Assembly: GCA_016707685.1 (NCBI GenBank)
Contig: JADJHE010000017.1
Span: 17,082 to 81,081, forward strand
Reading direction: 5' to 3'
Length of the DNA: 64,000 nucleotides
Source: Bacteroidota bacterium
Lineage (GTDB): Bacteria > Bacteroidota > Bacteroidia > 2-12-FULL-35-15
Under the pieces are notes generated by a model. The model did no database searches and had not been told where the DNA came from. It worked only from the letters and a program-made list of their open reading frames with translations. Of the stretch, positions 1-10,193 are shown in pieces; the stretch's first letter is position 1; each line of letters opens with the position of its first letter. A program made the translations under genes and the position numbers.

Positions 1-163
1 TTTTCATTTTATCAGTATTTTAATTGTTATACAAATTTAAGCAAAAAATTAATATTAACCGCTTATAACATTTTACTTGACTTATTTAAATAAAGCCAAT
101 ATCTTTCAATCCACAATAACAGATGTGTTAATATGAAAAAAGGTTGCATTTAATCATTTATTT
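1..163. other. left-edge intergenic region
   Basis: AT-rich, no gene seen. A possible minus-strand ATG at positions 5-7 could begin a gene off the left edge, but nothing confirms it. No consensus promoter was recognised before the papain-like gene. Confidence 0.3.
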
Positions 164-949
164 ATGACAAAAACGAATCAAATACTCAATTGTGTTTCAT
201 CTCGCGACAAACAGCAGGATTGGAGAATTGAAAAAGCACAGAAAATGGGATATTTGCCCAAAAAGCTCGATTTGCCAAGTACGATAGATTTAAGAGCAGA
301 TTGGTGGCAAGTAGGAAATCAGGGAACAACTGGTTCTTGCGTTGGTTGGGCTACAGCCAGTTCCCTTTTACGGTATCATTTTACAAAAGCACGTAAAATC
401 AAGAAGCAGGAACGAATTTCGGTTCGTTTTATCTGGATGGCATCCAAAGAAATGGATGAATATATTGACTATCCAACGACATTTATAGATGATGCTGGTA
501 CTAGTCTAAAAACAGCTTTAAATGTTGCTCGTAAGTTCGGAGCACTAAAAGCAGATTTATTACCATTTGAAGGTAAAATGGTAAAGGTGAAAGAGGATAA
601 TTTTTTAAAAATTGCAGGGAAGTTAAAAGTGAAGGCCTTTTTTAGCTTAGCTCAAAAAAAATCAGAGAAATTAAAATTATTCAAAGCATGGCTGGCTTAT
701 AATGGTCCCATTTTAACTCGTTTAGAATGTGATTCTTCTTGGGATTCTATTAAATCAGATGGCTTACTTCAAAAATACGATTCAAAAAGTGCAGAAGGCG
801 GACATGCAGTTTCAATTGTAGGGTATAACTCCACTCATTTTATTATAAGGAATAGTTGGGGGACAAGTTGGGGTAACAAAGGTTTTGCTTATGCAAGTTA
901 TGAATATACTTTAGCGGCCTTTAATGAAGCATATGGTATAATTGTTTAA
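164..949 (+). CDS. papain-like (C1 family) cysteine protease, cytoplasmic form
   Basis: The 261-aa protein carries the full papain-type catalytic set: a Gln/Cys segment GNQGTTGSCVGWA with Cys59 (oxyanion Gln53), a His segment GGHAVSIVGYN with His214, and an Asn segment RNSWGTSWG with Asn230. This order and spacing are diagnostic of the C1 peptidase fold. There is no signal peptide or obvious propeptide; about 40 residues precede the catalytic domain, so the product should stay in the cytoplasm unless exported by an unusual route. It is followed after 15 bases by an M15-type peptidase gene on the same strand, which suggests co-transcription. Function is unknown: housekeeping proteolysis, a phage-derived role or an effector are all possible. 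Family assignment is firm; role is not. Confidence 0.88.
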   Translation: MTKTNQILNCVSSRDKQQDWRIEKAQKMGYLPKKLDLPSTIDLRADWWQVGNQGTTGSCVGWATASSLLRYHFTKARKIKKQERISVRFIWMASKEMDEYIDYPTTFIDDAGTSLKTALNVARKFGALKADLLPFEGKMVKVKEDNFLKIAGKLKVKAFFSLAQKKSEKLKLFKAWLAYNGPILTRLECDSSWDSIKSDGLLQKYDSKSAEGGHAVSIVGYNSTHFIIRNSWGTSWGNKGFAYASYEYTLAAFNEAYGIIV

Positions 950-964
950 TCCAATACATCTAAA

Positions 965-1426
965 ATGATACAAAACATTCAATTTACAAAAAACTTTTCT
1001 TTGCATGAATTGCTTTTAACCGCAAACAGACAGTTTGATGAGGAACAATACAATCCTCCAGCAGAAATTGTTGAAAATTTAAGAGCTTTAGCTGTAAATA
1101 TATTGCAACCACTTAGAGATGCACTCGGTTCGCCAATAAAAATAAACAGTGGATACCGTTGTCCTTCTTTAAATAAAGCGATTAAAGGTGCAAAAACTAG
1201 TCAGCACATGACTGGGCATGCAGCAGATATTGTCGATTTAACGAATGGTAATGAAGCTCTTTTTAAAAAAATAAAAGAATTGAATTTGCCATTCGATCAA
1301 ATAATTGATGAGTTTGGCTTCAGATGGGTGCATGTATCTTATGACCCTAAACGTAATCGGAGAGATATTTTACAGGCTCGTAAGGATGCCACAGGTAAAA
1401 CTGTTTATATTCGACCAACCTTGTAA
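965..1426 (+). CDS. M15-type zinc peptidase (D-Ala-D-Ala carboxypeptidase/endolysin-like)
   Basis: This 153-aa protein matches the M15A (Peptidase_M15_3) fold. The zinc ligands are visible: SQHMTGHAADIV supplies His81 and Asp88, and WVHVSYD supplies His123; a substrate-loop motif INSGYRCPSLN precedes them. Family members cleave peptidoglycan stem peptides or trim terminal D-Ala. No signal peptide is present, unlike periplasmic carboxypeptidases but like phage endolysins and some contractile-injection cargo. It lies 15 bases after the papain-like gene, so the two are probably one transcript. The gene ends 52 bases before an ABC ATPase that may belong to a different unit. Confidence 0.85.
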   Translation: MIQNIQFTKNFSLHELLLTANRQFDEEQYNPPAEIVENLRALAVNILQPLRDALGSPIKINSGYRCPSLNKAIKGAKTSQHMTGHAADIVDLTNGNEALFKKIKELNLPFDQIIDEFGFRWVHVSYDPKRNRRDILQARKDATGKTVYIRPTL

Positions 1427-1478
1427 CTATTTATAATGCTATTCGTCACAAATTTTTAACATAAAACCATTTTCTAAA

Positions 1479-2345
1479 ATGCAACTTAAAATCACAAATC
1501 TTTCAAAAACGTATTCAAACGGCTTAAAGGCACTAAACAACATTAATCTAGAGATAAATAGCGGGATGTTTGGTCTTCTTGGACCTAATGGAGCTGGTAA
1601 ATCATCATTGATGCGTACCATTTCAACATTGCAAGAAGCAGATAGCGGATCAATTATGCTTGACGATTTGGATATGTTGAAAAAGAAGGATGAAGTTCGT
1701 AAGTTATTGGGCTACTTCTTACAAGATTTTGGTTTTTATCCTAAAGTTTCGGCTTGGGACATGATTAACCATTTTGCAATTTTGAAAGGAATTGATAATC
1801 CGAAAGAACGAAAAGAAGTATGTGAGGCATTGTTAAATCAAACCAATTTATGGGAAGCCCGCAAGCGAAATATTGGTGATTATTCTGGTGGTATGCGTCA
1901 GCGCTTTGGAATTGCACAAGCATTATTAGGCAACCCTAAGTTGGTGATTGTGGATGAACCTACTGCCGGCTTGGATCCAATGGAACGTAATCGTTTTCAT
2001 AATTTATTGAGTGAAATTGGAGAGAACATCATTGTTATTTTATCAACTCACATTGTTGAGGATGTTCGAAATTTATGTTCGAACATGGCGATAATGAATC
2101 AAGGCCAAGTTTTATTGTATGGAAAACCAACGCAAGCCATTGATGATATGAAGGGAAAAATATGGGTAAAATTGATTGATAAAGAACAATTAGAAGAACA
2201 TCGTAAGAATTTTAGAGTGATTTCAACAAAAGTAGTGGAAGGTAAAATACAGGTACATGTTTACCATGAATCACAACCTGATGCATCTTTTACAGCTGTT
2301 ACAGCTGATTTAGAAGATGTATATTTTGCAACAATTACAAATTAG
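1479..2345 (+). CDS. ABC transporter ATP-binding protein (ABC-2 type)
   Basis: The 288-aa ATPase has Walker A GPNGAGKSS (about residues 35-43), Q-loop region FLQDFGFYP, signature DYSGGMRQR, Walker B LVIVDEPTAGLDP and switch His in STHIVED. The C-terminal about 60 residues are an accessory tail typical of ABC-2-type export ATPases (CcmA/NatA-like). The next gene on the same strand is a large ABC-2 permease fused to an M1 peptidase, so the two should form one membrane complex that uses ATP for export or membrane remodelling. The substrate cannot be read from sequence. The 95-base spacer to the permease holds heptad repeats described separately. Confidence 0.93.
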   Translation: MQLKITNLSKTYSNGLKALNNINLEINSGMFGLLGPNGAGKSSLMRTISTLQEADSGSIMLDDLDMLKKKDEVRKLLGYFLQDFGFYPKVSAWDMINHFAILKGIDNPKERKEVCEALLNQTNLWEARKRNIGDYSGGMRQRFGIAQALLGNPKLVIVDEPTAGLDPMERNRFHNLLSEIGENIIVILSTHIVEDVRNLCSNMAIMNQGQVLLYGKPTQAIDDMKGKIWVKLIDKEQLEEHRKNFRVISTKVVEGKIQVHVYHESQPDASFTAVTADLEDVYFATITN

Positions 2346-2349
2346 ACAT

Positions 2350-2429
2350 GAGATATCAGATGTGAGATTTAAGAAAAATAATCTTAAATAATTCACATCA
2401 ATTATCTCTAATCTCAATACTCATATCTC
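2350..2429. repeat. inverted arrays of a 7-nt repeat (GAGATNN / NNATCTC)
   Basis: Right after the ATPase stop codon, three consecutive heptads (gagatat, cagatgt, gagattt; 2350-2370) read on the plus strand. Four heptads of the reverse-complement type (ttatctc, taatctc, aatactc, atatctc; 2402-2429) follow. The outermost units gagatat and atatctc are exact reverse complements, so the spacer can fold into an imperfect hairpin with a ~31-nt loop. It fills nearly the whole gap between the ABC ATPase and permease genes. Whether it is a mobile-repeat remnant, an mRNA processing or stability element, or chance is unknown. Confidence 0.6.
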
Positions 2430-2440
2430 AATACTATATC

Positions 2441-5400
2441 ATGTTCAAACAAATATTTCTTTTCGAATTAAAACTTTGGTTCAAAAAGCCTGCAACATAT
2501 ATTTTCTTTGCAGTGTTTTTTCTTTTTTCAATGTTACTTACAGCAGCAATTGCTGGCATATTGGGTGGAGCCGTAAGTGATAGCAATACAACCATCAACT
2601 CTGCCAGTTCAATTGCTGGTATTTTAAATGGCTTAAATACAGATTTGATTGGTGCTATTATTTTGATAACCATTATGGCACCTGCTGTTTATAAAGATTT
2701 TCAATACAACATGCATCCACTGATTTTTACAAAGCCAATTTCAAAATTCGGATACATGTTCGGGCGCTTTACAGCTGCTTTTTTAGTTGCACTTTTTGTA
2801 CTAACAGGTACAGTTGTTGGACACATGGTAACATGTGCACTTCCAGGTATAGAAGCGGAGAAACTAGGTGCTTTTAGTTTGATGAATTATATTCAGCCAT
2901 TCCTCTATTTTGTAGTTCCAAATACACTTTTGGTTGGTGCCATCTTCTTTTCATTTGTTACATTTTCACGTAATATGATTGCAGGTTATGTTGGATGTGT
3001 TGCATTAATATTGGTAAAAGGAATAACGAATTCATTGCTTTCCGATTTGGATAATAAAACCATGGCAGCCATTTTTGAACCTTTTGGCGAGATTGCATTC
3101 AATCAAGTTACTGAGTATTGGTCGCCCTCCGAACAAAACACAATGGCATTACCATTTTCAGGAGTATTGTTGTACAATCGTTTATTGTGGTTTGCCATAG
3201 GTTTAGGAATAACATTTTTTACCTATACACGTTTTCAATTTAGTCAGTTTAACAATCCTGTATCATTCTTTAAACGTAAAAACAAAAAGGAAATGCTCTC
3301 TTTAGCATCCATTCCTGTTCATTCATTGTCTGATATTCCTAAAGCAACTCAGACATTCAGTGCTCGATATAGCTGGACGCAAACATTGTTCTTAATGAAA
3401 TTTGAGTTCAATAAAATTGTAAAAAGTATTTTCTTTTTAATAATTGTTGCATTAAGTATTCTTACCTTAATTGCAGTCACCTCACAATTAGGATTAATCT
3501 ACGGAACTTCTACTTATCCCGTTACCTATCAAATTTTGCAAATTGGGGGTGCTACATTCCAATTCTTTATGCTAATTCTGATTGTTTTTTATTCTGGAAT
3601 TTTAGTGTGGCGTGAACGCGATTCAAAAGTTGATGAATTAATAGGGACATCTCCTTTGGCACCTTGGGTGCCTTTTGTATCTAAATTTTTAGCATTAGTA
3701 GCAATTCAAGTCGTATTACTATTTGTAGTAATGCTTACAGGTATTGGAATTCAAATGTACAATGGCTACTATAAAATTGAGTTGATTCAATACATCAAAG
3801 AATTGTATGGGTTTAAACTTATTGGACTGGCATTGATTTGTGCATTAGCAATGGCTGTTCAGGTTATTATTAATAATAAATATGTTGGTTATTTTGTTGC
3901 AGTTCTAATTCTGATTTTATTGCCTGTTGCATTTAATTTGTTAGAATGGAGCAATCAGTTGTTTCAATTTAATAGTAGTGGACCTCGTTTGCCATATAGT
4001 GATATGAATGGTTACGGACATTCCTTGTATTCATTTTTAGTTTTTAAAACCTATTGGATTGGTTTTGCTGGATTGTTGATGGTAATCTCTAATTTGCTTT
4101 GGGTAAGGGGAAAAGAAAAAGGATTTAAGGCTCGTTTAAGAATTGCTAAAACACTATTTAATGCTAAAGCTAAAATTGCATTATCTTTTTCCTTATTGCT
4201 ATTCATTGGTGTAGGAGCTTTTATTTATTACAATACCTCTATTTTAAACAAAAGTGTTTCTGCTAAAAAAATGGAAGAAGCACAAGCGGAGTTTGAGAAA
4301 AAATACAAGCGATATCAATTTACACAACAACCACGAATTGTTGCTGCAAATTGGAATGTAGATATATTCCCTCAGGAGCGTGGAGCCAAAATGAAAGGGT
4401 ATTACATTTTAAAGAATAAATCATCTAAAAATGTAGACAGTGTTATTTTAAACATGATAACAGACATAACCATTAACGAATTTAAATTTGAACGTGGTGC
4501 AAGTTTGGTCTTAGATGATAAGGAGAATGGATTTTATATTTATAAATTATCATCTACTTTAAAGCCTGGTGATTCAATTAAATTGGATATCAATTTGGAA
4601 TATTTTCCAAAAGGATTTAAAATTCAGACCCAGGTACTGCAATTGTGTACAATGGAACTTTTTTAATAGTTCCTTTTTGCCAAGTTTAGGTTATACTGAA
4701 CAAGCAGGAATTAGGAGAGGATAGTGCACGTAAAAAATACGGTTTGGGTAAAAAAGAACGCATGGCAAATGTGAACGACACCATTGCTCGAAGAAATACA
4801 TACATTAGTTCGGATGCAGATTGGATTGATTTTGAATGTGTTTTAAGTACTTCTGCGGACCAAATTGCAATTGCTCCAGGCTATCTTCAAAAGGAATGGG
4901 AAAAGGATGGACGAAAGTATTTTCATTATAAAATGGATTGCAAAATTTTAAATTTCTATTCATTTCTTTCTGCGAGTTATGAAGTAAAACGCGACCAATG
5001 GATTCCTGCTGCTGCTTCAGGAAATAAACAGCCTGTTGCTATTGAAATATACTATCAAAAAGGGCATGAGTATAATATCGACCGAATGATAAAAGGTATC
5101 AAGAAATCCTTGGATTATTATACTGTAAATTTTAGTCCTTACCAACACCGTCAAGTTCGTATTTTAGAATTCCCTCGATATGCAACATTCGCACAATCCT
5201 TTCCAAATACGATTCCTTTTTCGGAAGGGATTGGCTTTATAGCAAAAGTTGACGATAATGATCCAGAGTCGATTGATTATCCATTCTATGTTACATCACA
5301 CGAGGTGGCACATCAGTGGTGGGCACATCAAGTAATTGGTGGAAATGTACAAGGCTCTACTTTAATGGCAGAAACAATGAGTCAGTATTCCGCATTAATG

Positions 5401-6138
5401 GTGATGGAGAAAGAATTTGGAAAACAGGCAATGAAAAAATTCTTGAAATATGAAATGAATCAATATTTACAAGGTAGAGCTGTTGAAGGTAAAAAAGAAC
5501 GTCCATTAATGCTTGTTGAAAACCAACAATATATACATTACAACAAAGGAAGTGTTATTATGTATGCGTTGAAAGATTATATTGGAGAAGACTCATTGAA
5601 TGCTGCTCTAGCCAAATATGTGAAAGCAGTAGCTTATCAAGAACCGCCTTATACCAACTCCATTGAGTTTGTGAGTTATCTTAAAGCGGCAACTCCTGAT
5701 AGCTTAAAATACATCATTAACGATATGTTTGAAACAAGTACATTGTATGAAAACAAAACGAGCAAATGCACCTATTCAAAAACAAAAGAAGGTAAATATT
5801 TGGTAAAGCTTTCTATTGAAAGTAAAAAAATGAAAGCAGACAGTGTTGGTAAATTAAAAGATGTTGCAATTGCAGATTGGATTGATGTAGGTGTTTTTGG
5901 AACGAAAGAAGTGAATGGAAAAAAGATAGACACTGAATTGTATTTGCAAAAGCGTAAAATTGATAAAAACAAAATGGTGTTTGAAATCTTAGTTGATGAG
6001 GAACCAATTAAAGCGGGGATTGATCCGTATAACAAATTAATAGATAGAACTCCTGATAATAATTCCAAATCATTTAAAGGTGGTGATAAAGATGCACCTT
6101 CGAATGGAGGTGGTGTTACTGTTACAATAGGTAGTTAG
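2441..6138 (+). CDS. ABC-2 permease fused to M1-family aminopeptidase domain (frameshifted)
   Basis: Corrected for frame breaks this is one protein of about 1230 aa. The first ~620 residues contain two sets of hydrophobic segments of an ABC-2 permease; the C-terminal part, readable from 4744, is a gluzincin peptidase with HEVAHQWWAH (HExxH) and the downstream Glu in ETMSQYSALMVMEKEF. Such permease/M1 fusions are a known Bacteroidota family paired with an ABC ATPase, as here. The reading frame breaks three times between 4619 and 4708: A4 near 4622 (five expected), T6 at 4659-4664 (seven expected) and GG at 4707 (one expected). Repairing these joins the halves without losing a residue, which argues for sequencing error. 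The C-terminus ends in a Gly/Asp-rich tail. The peptidase domain is predicted to be extracytoplasmic. Substrate is unknown. Confidence 0.88.
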
Positions 6139-6153
6139 TCATTAAAATAAAAA

Positions 6154-6198
6154 TAAAAAAATCGGGACTTGTTCGTTAAAACAGCTCCCGATTTTTTT
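6154..6198 (+). terminator. rho-independent terminator
   Basis: An AATCGGGA / TCCCGATT stem flanked by A6 and T7 runs follows the permease/peptidase stop codon by about 16 bases. The T-run lies on the plus-strand 3' side, so it should end the ABC transporter transcript. Confidence 0.85.
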
Positions 6199-6276
6199 AT
6201 GTGACATAATATATAACAAAAATATATAAATGTCAAGGTGGGCAGTACGCATATATCTTTCTAAATTGCATTAACA

Positions 6277-8238
6277 ATGGAAAAATCTCAAGATATAGCT
6301 GTATTAAAACGTATTGAAGCATTAGAGCAAGAGAATGCAATGCTTCGTAGGGATTTTACATTAATTTCAAATACCAATACCGTTAGCGTACCTGAAGAAA
6401 TTAAACCTCTTTTCGATAAAGCACAAATTGTAGTTGGTGATTATTTTCGGAATTTAAAAATGGATCCGAATAAAGGAACAATTGAAATTAATGATCAGCG
6501 ATATGTATTGGTGAGAGCATCAGCATTGTCGACAGATTTTTTGAGTACCATTCAAAAATTATATGCTGATAGGGGAGATAAAGAAGCGCTTGCTATTGGC
6601 AAGAATTTTTTATTTGATATAGCGCATGTAATTGGTGTAAATGATGCTGTTAATTTTCATACGAAGATGAATTTAACAGATCCAATAGCGAAACTATCCG
6701 CTGGCCCAGTTCATTTTGCATATTCAGGGTGGGCATATGTGGATATATTGCCTGATAGTACACCAAGTCCAGATGAAAATTTTTGTTTGATTTACAACCA
6801 TCCTTTTTCTTTTGAAGCGGATTCTTGGATTCGTTCTGGAAAAAAATCCGATTCTGCTGTGTGTATTATGAATGCTGGATATTCATCAGGGTGGTGTGAA
6901 CAAAGCTTTGGAATGCAGTTAACATCTGTAGAAGTAACTTGTAAAGCAAAAGGCGATGATAACTGTACTTTTATCATGTCGCCTCCTCATAAAATTCAAG
7001 AACACCTGAATCGTTTTCATGCGGGCGCAGCAACCATTAACGAAAAAATGTCTTATGACATTCCTACTTTTTTTGAGCGTAAAAAGGTTGAAGAAGAAAT
7101 GCAGATTGCCCGTTTAAAAGCGGAAGAATCGGATAAGTCAAAATCGGAATTTCTGGCAAATATGAGTCATGAAATCCGCACACCCATGAATGCAATTATG
7201 GGGTATGTTGATTTGATCTTGAAAGATAATTTAGATACTGACCATCGTGAATATTTGGAAACTGTTAGAGAAAGCGGGCAGATGTTACTTGCTTTGATTA
7301 ATGATGTACTCGATTTGTCAAAAATTGAAGCTGGGCAATTGGTTGTGGAAAATTCAACTTGTTCATTAAAAGAACTTTTTCGACAAGTAGAACATTTAGG
7401 TAATGGTTTAATAAAATCATCCAGCAATTTAGTCGATTTATCTATTACTATAGATACTTTTATTTCTGACGAAGTTTTGCTTGATTCGATTCGATTACAA
7501 CAAGTTTTGAATAATTTAGTAAGCAATGCTATTAAATTTACTTCAAAAGGACGAGTAGAGTGCGGTGTAAAACTATTAGATAAGCAACTTTTGTTTTATG
7601 TAAAAGATTCAGGCATTGGAATAGCAACTAAAGATTTTGATAAAATCTTTAAAATGTTTGGGCAGGCCGATACATCTACTACTCGAAAGTTTGGTGGTAG
7701 TGGTCTCGGTTTAACTATTTCGAAAAAAATAATTGATTTACTTGGAGGTAAAATGTGGGTAGAATCGGAATTAGGTAAAGGTTCTAATTTTTACTTTACA
7801 ATACCGTATAATCCAATTTTTAAAGAAAAAGCGCTAGCAGCCGAAACAGACTCAATTAGTCAAGAAAAAGAACTGTTATTACTAGTAGAAGATAATTTAA
7901 TCAACCAGCGCTTAACAAAATTAATTTTAGAAAAATCTGGTTATGCTGTTCTCACAGCAAATAATGGACAAGTTGCAGTTGATTTGTTTAAAAGTAATCC
8001 TAAGATAAAGTTGATTATTATGGATATTCAAATGCCCGTGTTGGATGGCTTGTCGGCTACAAAAGAAATTCGAACAATAGAATTTGAAGATAAGTTATCG
8101 AAAATTCCCATCATCGCTTTAACAGCTCATGCAATGAAAGGCGATAAAGAAAAATGCATTGAAGCAGGTTGTGATAATTATTTATCGAAACCTATTCTAA
8201 TTGAATTGCTTATAAATACTATTAAAAAATATATTTAA
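6277..8238 (+). CDS. hybrid histidine kinase with XylR_N/V4R sensory domain
   Basis: The 653-aa soluble protein begins with a short coiled coil (residues 1-30). A ligand-binding module of the XylR_N/V4R (4-vinyl reductase) type follows at about 50-235, recognisable by AGYSSGWCEQSFG, the Cys-rich VTCKAKGDDNCTFIM and conserved small-molecule-pocket residues. After a helical linker come HisKA with EFLANMSHEIRTPMN (phospho-acceptor His298), HATPase with N-box NLVSNAIKF, G1 DSGIGI and G2 GGSGLGLTISKK, and a receiver domain with Asp583 in IIMDIQMP and the conserved Lys in YLSKP. There is no transmembrane segment, so it senses an intracellular ligand, possibly an aromatic or tetrapyrrole-like molecule judging from V4R relatives. 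No HPt or response regulator gene is adjacent. It is monocistronic between a terminator and the convergent recQ. Confidence 0.9.
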   Translation: MEKSQDIAVLKRIEALEQENAMLRRDFTLISNTNTVSVPEEIKPLFDKAQIVVGDYFRNLKMDPNKGTIEINDQRYVLVRASALSTDFLSTIQKLYADRGDKEALAIGKNFLFDIAHVIGVNDAVNFHTKMNLTDPIAKLSAGPVHFAYSGWAYVDILPDSTPSPDENFCLIYNHPFSFEADSWIRSGKKSDSAVCIMNAGYSSGWCEQSFGMQLTSVEVTCKAKGDDNCTFIMSPPHKIQEHLNRFHAGAATINEKMSYDIPTFFERKKVEEEMQIARLKAEESDKSKSEFLANMSHEIRTPMNAIMGYVDLILKDNLDTDHREYLETVRESGQMLLALINDVLDLSKIEAGQLVVENSTCSLKELFRQVEHLGNGLIKSSSNLVDLSITIDTFISDEVLLDSIRLQQVLNNLVSNAIKFTSKGRVECGVKLLDKQLLFYVKDSGIGIATKDFDKIFKMFGQADTSTTRKFGGSGLGLTISKKIIDLLGGKMWVESELGKGSNFYFTIPYNPIFKEKALAAETDSISQEKELLLLVEDNLINQRLTKLILEKSGYAVLTANNGQVAVDLFKSNPKIKLIIMDIQMPVLDGLSATKEIRTIEFEDKLSKIPIIALTAHAMKGDKEKCIEAGCDNYLSKPILIELLINTIKKYI

Positions 8239-8249
8239 AATTAATCATT

Positions 8250-10172
8250 TTAATCTTCTTTCAGAATAAGTCTATTCTCTTGATCATAGCATAATTGATT
8301 GTTATCAATCATCCATTGTATTGTGCGAAGTGTTTTGTCTTCATTATTGGATGTAATCCCATTCACTAAATCATTTAGTAATAATGGATGGACAGCTAAT
8401 AATTGTTTTATTTGTTCTGCAATTAACTCAAATTCATCAGTATGAAGTGTAGTTTTGTTCTCCTCCAAGCAAACATCACATTGATTACATCGATAAGTGT
8501 TGGTTTCACCAAAATAAGCGAGTAGGGTTTGACTTCTACATTTATGTGTACCGTCAGCATACTTTATAACAGCTTCCATTTTTTCAACGGCACGTTTTTT
8601 CAGTTCTTGAAAATTTTCTTTTGACAAATACAAGTTTGTCGCATCAACACGCGCTTTCACAAATGTTAATTGAGGCAATTCGGTTTGAGCAGCGTAGGTT
8701 AAAACTTTTAATTGTTGCAAATAATTTAAACGCTTAATAATTTCATCTTTACTAACATTTGATTTTTTCGCTAAATCATATTCATTGACTTTCACAAAGT
8801 TATCGAATAATCCAGAATAGGAGCGAAGTAATAGTTTTATGAATACATCAAAACTCGAATTAGAAATTTGAAATTTGTAAAGATCTTCTTTGTTCAATTC
8901 TAATTTTATTCGTGAAGGTTGGTAAACAGAATCAGTGAGGGAAATATAGCCTTCCCGTTCAATAAATTTCAGACAATTGAATGTATTAATAGCTTGAAAA
9001 TTATACGTATCGCAAAATTTAGCAATGTCGAAACTAACAATCGTTCCTGTACCGGAACCTATTGGCATTTGATAATAATTGGCTAATGCTTGGTACGTTT
9101 TTCGAATATCTTCAATCTCGGGAAATCCCGTTTCAATATTACGTTGTAATTCAGTTTTGTCGCCATTGTTGTAGAGCAATATCGCGAATGCTTTTTGCTC
9201 ATCTCTTCCTCCACGACCTGCTTCCTGAAAGTAAGCTTCAAGTGAATCGGGCAAATCTATGTGTACTACAAAGCGTACATCGGATTTGTCGATTCCCATT
9301 CCGAATGCATTTGTACAAACAATGATTCGAGTTTTGTTTTGTATCCAATTACTTTGTTTTAAATCCCTTGCTTGTGCATCTAGTCCTGCATGGTAGAAAT
9401 CGGCTGAAATTTTATTGCTTTTTAAGTAGGCTGCAATGTCTTGTGTTTTTTTTCTGTTTCGAACATACACAACGCCAGTTCCTTTCAGGTTGCTTGCAAT
9501 TTTAACCAAACGAGCTAATTTGTCTTCTTCCTGCAGTACTACATAAGCAAGGTTTTTTCGTTCAAAGCTTTTTTGAAGAACATGTTCTTTTTTGAAACCT
9601 AATTTTTGCTGAATATCTTTTACTACTTCTGGTGTAGCAGTTGCAGTAAGTGCTAAGATTGGTATATTGGGTAAAAGCGCTCTTAGTTCAATTAGTTTTA
9701 AATAACTGGGACGAAAATCATAGCCCCATTGAGAAATACAGTGCGACTCATCAATTGCAATTAAATTAACTTTCATTTTTTGCAATCGTACTTTTACTAT
9801 TTCCGTTTCTAATCGTTCTGGTGATAGGTACAAAAACTTAATCGCTCCATGAACACAATTATCCAGTGCAATATCAATTTCTCGTTTATGCATTGCACTT
9901 GTAATAGCAATTGCTTTAATTCCTTTGTTTGTAAGGTTTTCTACCTGATCTTTCATTAATGCAATCAAGGGAGAAACAACGATGCAAATGCCTTCTTTTG
10001 CCATTGCAGGAACTTGGAAGCAAATCGATTTCCCACCACCTGTAGGCAGCAATGCAAGGGTGTCGTTTCCTAGTAAGACAGTATTGATGATGTCTTCCTG
10101 TAATGGACGAAAGGATTTATGTCCCCAATATTTCTCTAATATGTCGTGAATAGCACTCATTATTTGATTCAC
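8250..10172 (-). CDS. recQ: ATP-dependent DNA helicase RecQ
   Basis: The 640-aa protein has the RecQ order: motif 0 KSFRPLQEDII, Walker A LLPTGGGKS, DESH box AIDESHCISQWGYDFRP, motif III ALTATAT, motif VI EAGRGGRDEQ, then the RecQ zinc site (CRSQ...CNQCDVC, four Cys) and a winged-helix region with YDLAKKSNVS. No clear HRDC domain is seen at the C-terminus. It unwinds recombination and replication intermediates. The start may be Met1 at 10172 or Met5 (10160). It lies 21 bases downstream of a small gene on the same strand (10194-10649) and probably shares its promoter. Convergent with the kinase gene, with an 11-base gap. Confidence 0.95.
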   Translation of the reverse strand: MNQIMSAIHDILEKYWGHKSFRPLQEDIINTVLLGNDTLALLPTGGGKSICFQVPAMAKEGICIVVSPLIALMKDQVENLTNKGIKAIAITSAMHKREIDIALDNCVHGAIKFLYLSPERLETEIVKVRLQKMKVNLIAIDESHCISQWGYDFRPSYLKLIELRALLPNIPILALTATATPEVVKDIQQKLGFKKEHVLQKSFERKNLAYVVLQEEDKLARLVKIASNLKGTGVVYVRNRKKTQDIAAYLKSNKISADFYHAGLDAQARDLKQSNWIQNKTRIIVCTNAFGMGIDKSDVRFVVHIDLPDSLEAYFQEAGRGGRDEQKAFAILLYNNGDKTELQRNIETGFPEIEDIRKTYQALANYYQMPIGSGTGTIVSFDIAKFCDTYNFQAINTFNCLKFIEREGYISLTDSVYQPSRIKLELNKEDLYKFQISNSSFDVFIKLLLRSYSGLFDNFVKVNEYDLAKKSNVSKDEIIKRLNYLQQLKVLTYAAQTELPQLTFVKARVDATNLYLSKENFQELKKRAVEKMEAVIKYADGTHKCRSQTLLAYFGETNTYRCNQCDVCLEENKTTLHTDEFELIAEQIKQLLAVHPLLLNDLVNGITSNNEDKTLRTIQWMIDNNQLCYDQENRLILKED

Positions 10173-10193
10173 GAATTTACGAAATTGTAGCTC

